Below, piece after piece: positions 6,601 through 9,568 of a stretch of DNA of 9,568 nt. The first letter of the stretch is position 1. The number at the start of each line of letters is the position of its first letter. The stretch is from positions 1-9,568 of the forward strand of contig URWB01000094.1 of NCBI GenBank assembly GCA_900551415.1. Direction: 5' to 3'. The stretch is from an uncultured Eubacteriales bacterium. Lineage in GTDB: Bacteria > Bacillota > Clostridia > Peptostreptococcales > Anaerovoracaceae. Under the pieces are notes generated by a model. It was not told the DNA's origin. It saw nothing but the letters and a program-made list of their open reading frames with translations, and searched no databases. The translations under genes and the position numbers were made by a program.

Positions 6601-7360
6601 ATTTATATTAAGACGATTAAAGCAGGAGGTTCTCAGCGACTTACCGGACAAGAATGAGGAGATCTGTTATGTCCATTTCGACAAGAAACAGCAGAACCTC
6701 TACGACGGACAGGTTCTACATATGAAACAAATGATCGAGAAGCAGAGTGACGAGATGTTCCAAAAGAACAAAATGGCTGTTTTGGCGGAGATTACAAAAA
6801 TTCGCCAGATCTGCTGTGACCCTTCTCTCTGCTTCGAAAATTACGACGGTGAATCCGCGAAGCGGGAAACCTGCATGGAGCTTTTGAAGAGCGCGATGGA
6901 CGGAGGCCATAAAATCCTTGTATTTTCGCAGTTCCGCTCTTTACTCGAACTTTTAGAAAAAGACTTACAAAACGAAGGAATCGCATATTTTAAAATTACC
7001 GGTGAAACCAAAAAAGAGGATAGGGTAACATTTGTAAATCGCTTCAACCAGGATGAAACGCCGATCTTCCTGATTTCACTGAAAGCGGGCGGAACAGGGC
7101 TGAACCTGACGGGCGCGGATATTGTGATCCATTTTGACCCATGGTGGAATCTTGCCGCGCAGAATCAGGCAACAGATCGCGCGCACCGCATCGGTCAGAC
7201 AAAGGCGGTCTCCGTATACAAGCTCATCGTGAAGGACACCATCGAGGAAAAAATTCTCAAAATGCAGGAAGAAAAAAGCGCGCTTGCAGATGAAATCCTC
7301 AGCGGACATGCCGGCGGTCTGATGCGTATGAGCCGGGCTGAGCTGCTTGAGCTGCTGTAA
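3629..7360 (+). CDS. SWIM zinc-finger SNF2-family helicase (DEAD/H ATPase)
   Basis: This 1243-residue protein is probably a DNA-dependent ATPase/translocase of the SNF2 family. A SWIM finger, CxCx8CxH, is at C64, C66, C75 and H77. A second, variant SWIM-like set is at C213, C218, C237 and H239. A long middle region (about 300-760) corresponds to the bacterial SNF2-associated part. The ATPase core has DMGLGKT (810-816), DEAQ (908-911), LTGTPIEN (935-942), KILVFSQF (1095-1102), LKAGGTG (1151-1157) and DRAHRIGQ (1183-1190), all intact. It resembles YwqA/YqhH-type proteins of Firmicutes, whose exact role is not settled; DNA repair or chromosome maintenance is inferred. AAAGGAAAG (3615-3623) precedes the ATG; an in-frame ATG at 3635 is an alternative start. 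It follows yccF by 21 bp, likely as one operon. Confidence 0.93.
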   Translation: MDMTWKHLFSNIILKRGEAYYRNGDVTPKKTAENSNTKTFYVQGTDLYIVKIAKGKDSIKSMQCDCPYAKSGARCKHMAAALFWMEKNGDLAIGTAQSIALAKAKGTAMQKPTKVFPFAQSKDAASTATPYQYYRFGKITEACTFYQADFETAKALIRDKRVRIQTVYEGFPQYLYRQIERECTVVGVYLDTKGKEHSIRVSFRREKLLYTDCSAPNCPEGQRRFAHYNMSTGGRVCAHLTALLLLAQDYVIKKRLGDVTDLEALRLIRECREDNAINRKIYMPEQAAAKPIHLEPRLDVEEDGQLNLTFKVGADKLYIIKDLSEFVKIVEANGEMQLGTKNRLSFAAASFDAESLGLYHFLKNEVKAAGLRGMELYKKIGQAYEEIKSTIPLYGRALDEFFVLMEDRHFPFVQKTGRSKRTGEAGCADKSPNIALLIENIQDSDGNFDGIRLSGEIPILVEGAEYQYFFEDTSLNRVVSKDARILEALMRTNDYGSVSFKIGRRNLSEFYYKVLPALEQIAKVQIQDARTIAQYLYPEPEFSFFLDANENVFTCTVKVQYKDQVFELTKGKMTDGAQAKDEVLAEYRDLRAENEMLAHARGFFPYQNDEGALCCDEEEQQYRVLESGVDFLLKLGEVHATDRFQRVTIRRKPQITVGVRMESDLLKLKLSSTDLTDEELIDLLNSYRSAKRYHRLRNGDFIQMEADTMEELASFMSLSKAKPGDFVKGDMKVPAYRALYLDKVLEKNELFYAKRDHAFKHLVKEFKTVADSEYEVPESLQHVMRGYQEFGYKWLRTVESYRFGGILADDMGLGKTLQVISVLLAAKQEGRLEEALVVTPASLVYNWKEEFAKFAPELSIALIAGNKEEREEQIKNAAGADILITSYDLLKRDILFYADKIFSYQIIDEAQYIKTHTTAAAKSVKAVNSRVRFALTGTPIENRLSELWSIFDFLMPGFLYGYEKFRKELEMPIVRHKDETAMNKLKRLVEPFILRRLKQEVLSDLPDKNEEICYVHFDKKQQNLYDGQVLHMKQMIEKQSDEMFQKNKMAVLAEITKIRQICCDPSLCFENYDGESAKRETCMELLKSAMDGGHKILVFSQFRSLLELLEKDLQNEGIAYFKITGETKKEDRVTFVNRFNQDETPIFLISLKAGGTGLNLTGADIVIHFDPWWNLAAQNQATDRAHRIGQTKAVSVYKLIVKDTIEEKILKMQEEKSALADEILSGHAGGLMRMSRAELLELL

Positions 7361-7378
7361 TTGCGAGATGACAGTAAC

Positions 7379-7410
7379 TTTCTCAAAAAAACTGAAAATT
7401 TCTCAAAAAA
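7379..7410 (+). repeat. A-tract direct repeats, 20-bp period, upstream of the feo promoter
   Basis: TTTCTCAAAAAA occurs at 7379-7390 and 7399-7410, a period of 20 bp or about two helical turns, ending just before the -35 at 7415. Phased A-tracts here could bend DNA or serve as an UP element. No terminator for the SNF2 gene is visible between 7361 and 7414. Confidence 0.55.
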
Positions 7411-7414
7411 CCTA

Positions 7415-7446
7415 TTGACAAATAACAAAGGGGTGTGTATTATAAT
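7415..7446 (+). promoter_or_regulatory. Strong promoter of the feo operon
   Basis: A perfect -35 TTGACA (7415-7420), a 17-base spacer and TATTAT (7438-7443) form a near-consensus sigma-A promoter. An overlapping TATAAT (7441-7446) is also present, with a longer 20-base spacing. The transcript would begin within the inverted repeat at 7450-7469. Confidence 0.85.
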
Positions 7447-7449
7447 ATG

Positions 7450-7469
7450 TGGTTAGCGAGAGCTAACCA
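7450..7469. promoter_or_regulatory. feo operator box 1 (8-bp inverted repeat)
   Basis: TGGTTAGC-GAGA-GCTAACCA is a perfect palindrome with a 4-base centre, starting four bases after the -10 region and covering the likely start site. It resembles DtxR/IdeR/MntR-type operators (GGTTAG...CTAACC) and not a Fur box. A metal-dependent repressor is inferred. The same bases could form a GNRA-loop hairpin at the mRNA 5' end. Confidence 0.6.
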
Positions 7470-7483
7470 AAATTTGGCGTTAT

Positions 7484-7502
7484 GGTTAGCTAATGCTAAT
7501 CC
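7484..7502. promoter_or_regulatory. feo operator box 2
   Basis: GGTTAGC-TAAT-GCTAATCC repeats the box-1 pattern with the same 4-base spacing and near-perfect symmetry. Its centre is about 33-34 bp from that of box 1, three helical turns, so the two could be bound on the same DNA face. Confidence 0.55.
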
Positions 7503-7526
7503 AAAATGAGAATCGAGGGAACTACA

Positions 7527-7739
7527 ATGATGCCGTTAAATCTTGCGGATGCAGGCAGTGAGAACATCATCAAAAAGATCGGTGGAAGTCCCGAAGTCAA
7601 GAAGCATCTTGAAAATCTGGGATTTGTGGTCGGTGGCACCGTAACAGTCATCGCGACGGTAGCCGGCAATTTGATCGTCAATGTCAAAGAGGCAAGGGTT
7701 GCCATTAATGAAGAGATGGCAAGGAAGATCATGGTTTAA
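7527..7739 (+). CDS. feoA: FeoA-domain protein (first copy)
   Basis: This small cytosolic SH3-like beta-barrel protein is thought to assist FeoB in ferrous iron uptake. It has 70 residues from this start, normal for FeoA. The sequence shows the family pattern IKKIGG...VKKHLENLGFVVG followed by VTV...GNLIVNVKEARVAI and an RKIMV end. An upstream in-frame ATG at 7506 has no ribosome binding site. GAGGGA (7515-7520) sits suitably before ATG 7527, so I prefer 7527 (7530 is also possible). It is first in the feo operon, 60 bp before the second feoA. Confidence 0.9.
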   Translation: MMPLNLADAGSENIIKKIGGSPEVKKHLENLGFVVGGTVTVIATVAGNLIVNVKEARVAINEEMARKIMV

Positions 7740-7799
7740 AAATGACCGCAAGAAGCCATCCGGTACAAAAAGTAATTTCATACAAGGAGGAAATAGACA

Positions 7800-8027
7800 A
7801 TGAAAACGCTCAGAGATGCGAAGATCGGTGAAACCGTCAAGGTTGTGAAACTTCATGGTGAAGGCGCGGTCAAACGCCGTATCATGGACATGGGGCTGAC
7901 CAAAGGCGTCGAAGTGTACGTCCGTAAAGTCGCGCCGCTCGGCGATCCGGTCGAAGTCACGGTGCGCGGCTACGAACTGTCGCTTAGAAAAGAAGACGCC
8001 GGTATGATCGAAGTCGAAGTTGAATAG
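7800..8027 (+). CDS. feoA: FeoA-domain protein (second copy)
   Basis: This second FeoA of 75 residues begins MKTLRDAKIGETVKVVKL. It shows the classical RRIMDMGLTKGVEVYVRKVAPLGDPVEV core and a RGYELSLRKEDA segment, closer to standard FeoA than the first copy. It should bind or modulate the FeoB GTPase/permease in the cytoplasm. AAGGAGG (7784-7790) lies nine bases before the ATG, a very strong site. Having two unlike FeoA proteins before one FeoB suggests a division of roles or a heteromeric assembly, which is inference. Confidence 0.94.
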   Translation: MKTLRDAKIGETVKVVKLHGEGAVKRRIMDMGLTKGVEVYVRKVAPLGDPVEVTVRGYELSLRKEDAGMIEVEVE

Positions 8028-8031
8028 GAAC

Positions 8032-8070
8032 AAAACGGAGGGGAAGCGATTCCCCTGATTTTCAGTTTTT
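8032..8070 (+). terminator. Hairpin with T-tracts between feoA and feoB (possible attenuator)
   Basis: AGGGGAA (8039-8045) and TTCCCCT (8050-8056) form a 7-bp stem with a GCGA tetraloop. AAAA (8032-8035) and TTTT (8060-8063) can extend it across a small internal loop, and TTTTT follows at 8066-8070. It may end part of the transcripts, lowering feoB relative to feoA, or protect the feoA mRNA 3' end. Confidence 0.5.
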
Positions 8071-8071
8071 C

Positions 8072-8089
8072 GGTTAGCATGCACTAATT
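8072..8089. promoter_or_regulatory. Third copy of the feo operator box, before feoB
   Basis: GGTTAGC-ATGC-ACTAATT keeps the GGTTAGC-N4-RCTAAY pattern of boxes 1 and 2, with weaker symmetry. It follows the hairpin and lies 46 bp before the feoB start codon. It may control a secondary feoB promoter, although I see no clear -35/-10 pair here. Confidence 0.4.
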
Positions 8090-8134
8090 AAATGACGAGC
8101 AGCTGCTGACCGACAGAAAGAGAGGAATTTAGAA

Positions 8135-9568
8135 ATGAGTATCAGAATTGCCCTCGCGGGCAACCCGAACAGTGGTAAGACCACATTGTTCAACGCGCTC
8201 ACCGGTTCCAACCAGTTTGTCGGCAACTGGCCCGGCGTAACCGTAGAAAAAAAAGAAGGTAAATTAAAGAAGCACGAGGATGTCATCATCACGGACCTCC
8301 CGGGAATTTATTCGCTTTCTCCCTACACGCTGGAGGAAGTGGTGGCGCGAAACTACCTGATCGGTGAGAGACCGGACGCGATCCTCAACATCATCGACGG
8401 TACGAATCTGGAGCGAAATCTGTATCTGACGACTCAGTTGACGGAACTCGGTATTCCGGTGGTTGTTGCCATCAATATGATGGATATCGTAAAGAAAAAC
8501 GGAGACAAGATCAATACCGAAGAGCTTTCCAGACAGCTTGGATGCAAGATTGTTGAAATCTCCGCGCTGAAGAACACAGGCGTGATGGAAGCGGCGGAAG
8601 CAGCGATTGACGCGGCAAAGAACGGCAAGACGGTTCCGATGCATACCTTCGCGGGCGTTGTTGAACACGCGTTGGCGCACATCGAAGAGGCTGCAGTACA
8701 TAACATGCCGGAGGAACAGCAGAGATGGTACGCGATCAAGATCTTTGAGAGAGACGATAAGGTGCTTGATAAGCTGGCGATCGATCCGCAGGTTTTGGCG
8801 CATATCGAAGAGGACATCAAAGCAGCCGAAAAGGAAATGGACGATGACGCGGAATCTATCATCACCAACGAGCGTTACATCTACATTGCCTCCATCATCA
8901 AGGCCTGTTATAAGAAACAGAACAGAGGGCAGCTCTCGACATCCGACAAGATCGATAAAGTGGTTACAAACCGCTGGCTGGGTCTGCCGATTTTCGCGCT
9001 GATCATGTTCCTGGTTTACTACATTTCCATGGTAACCGTCGGTGCGGCGGCAACAGACTGGGCAAACGACGGACTGTTCGGAGACGGCTATCACCTCTTC
9101 GGGAGGGGTACTGCGCAGTATGAAAAAGCAGCGGAGAAGTACGGTGACTCTGATCTGATCATCGGCGCTTTTGCGGATGCATACGGCAGTGAAGCGATTA
9201 CAGACGCGCTGGACATCGAAAGCGAGAACTACTCTGAAGCCGGAGCGAAAGCCGCGCTGGAAGAATTGGATTCTTTGGTTCCGGCAGACGCCAGCGTTTC
9301 CTATGAAGTAGAAGATGAAGAAACGTTGGCCACCGAAACCGTTGATGGTGTGACAAAGGCTGACTACGAGGCGGCAGCCGCGCAATATCTGAATACGGAT
9401 TACAAGGAAGCCTACGGCGCGCCGGATACTTCCACCTACGGCACCTGGGTACCCGGCATTCCGGTTCTGATCGGCAACGCGCTCGAGGCCGCGGGCACTG
9501 CGGAATGGCTGTCCGGATTGCTGCTTGACGGTATCGTAGCCGGTGTTGGCGCGGTCCTTGGTTTCGTT
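8135..9568 (+). CDS. feoB: Ferrous iron transporter FeoB, N-terminal part (runs off the window)
   Basis: This is the membrane Fe(II) transporter with an N-terminal G domain; 478 residues are visible and the gene continues past the window, so no stop is seen. GTPase motifs are G1 GNPNSGKT (9-16), switch-I threonine in PGVTVEKKEG (T36), G3 DLPG (54-57), G4 NMMD (114-117) and G5 SA (143-144). The helical GDI-like region precedes the first membrane segment at about 282-307. The segment SGLLLDGIVAGVGAVLGFV near the end is the start of the permease core (Gate). Between them, about residues 325-435 are an acidic insertion, longer than the loop of roughly 40-50 residues I expect for FeoB. AGAGGA (8121-8126) lies eight bases before the ATG. 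It is probably co-transcribed with the two feoA genes. Confidence 0.95.
   Translation, partial: MSIRIALAGNPNSGKTTLFNALTGSNQFVGNWPGVTVEKKEGKLKKHEDVIITDLPGIYSLSPYTLEEVVARNYLIGERPDAILNIIDGTNLERNLYLTTQLTELGIPVVVAINMMDIVKKNGDKINTEELSRQLGCKIVEISALKNTGVMEAAEAAIDAAKNGKTVPMHTFAGVVEHALAHIEEAAVHNMPEEQQRWYAIKIFERDDKVLDKLAIDPQVLAHIEEDIKAAEKEMDDDAESIITNERYIYIASIIKACYKKQNRGQLSTSDKIDKVVTNRWLGLPIFALIMFLVYYISMVTVGAAATDWANDGLFGDGYHLFGRGTAQYEKAAEKYGDSDLIIGAFADAYGSEAITDALDIESENYSEAGAKAALEELDSLVPADASVSYEVEDEETLATETVDGVTKADYEAAAAQYLNTDYKEAYGAPDTSTYGTWVPGIPVLIGNALEAAGTAEWLSGLLLDGIVAGVGAVLGFV

Noticed and set aside
7450..7469. Palindrome as a terminator of the SNF2 gene
   Set aside because: It lies downstream of a near-consensus promoter and lacks a following T-run; an operator or 5' mRNA hairpin fits better.
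7415..7502. Fur box in the feo promoter
   Set aside because: No GATAATGATAATC-like sequence is present; the boxes have the GGTTAGC/GCTAACC arms of DtxR-like sites.
8264..9385. 373-codon open frame on the - strand inside feoB
   Set aside because: It lies antisense to a clear FeoB coding sequence with intact GTPase motifs. The translation has no recognisable domain and reflects codon bias of the + strand.
1..9568. CRISPR array, tRNA, rRNA or insertion sequence
   Set aside because: I found no regularly spaced repeats, no tRNA-like cloverleaf, no rRNA signature and no transposase gene or terminal repeats of an insertion sequence.

Overview
The window looks like chromosomal DNA of an anaerobic, low-to-mid-GC Firmicute of the class Clostridia. 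The reasons are strong AGGAG-type ribosome binding sites, sigma-A-like promoters (TTGACA/TATTAT), a feoA-feoA-feoB ferrous iron operon, a SWIM-SNF2 helicase of the Firmicute type, and a FeoB with a long acidic insertion. This assignment is an inference from gene content. All confidently called protein genes are on the + strand.

Left (1-2846): after a short, unresolved upstream segment comes a large superfamily 1 (UPF1-like) helicase whose C-terminus carries a DUF2726 / PD-(D/E)xK-like domain. The end of this domain is out of frame. A -1 shift at the A-rich heptamer A AAA AAT (2750-2756) restores a much better family-like tail, so the gene has either a one-base indel or a programmed frameshift.

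Middle (2847-3244): this roughly 400-base interval is highly structured. It holds a GAAC-N4-GTTC (LexA-like) palindrome overlapping the -35 of a rightward promoter, and a leader that can mask its own Shine-Dalgarno sequence. It also holds a 19-codon ORF, a 12-bp-stem terminator that works in both directions, and a convergent leftward promoter. The two predicted transcripts start with the same 12-nt sequence. The layout resembles type I toxin-antitoxin loci of the par/Fst or txpA/ratA kind, but I do not recognise the peptide. This is the most interesting part of the window.

Centre (3245-7360): yccF, a small membrane protein, lies 21 bp upstream of a 1243-residue SWIM zinc-finger / SNF2 helicase. 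The two probably form an operon from a TTGACA promoter at 3186.

Right (7361-9568): the ferrous iron uptake operon has a strong promoter, two inverted-repeat boxes over the transcript start, and two different feoA genes. An intercistronic hairpin and a third copy of the box precede feoB, which runs off the window. The shared GGTTAGC-N4-(G/A)CTAA box suggests a metal-sensing repressor, plausibly of the DtxR/MntR family. The FeoA proteins would act on the FeoB GTPase-permease for Fe(II) import.
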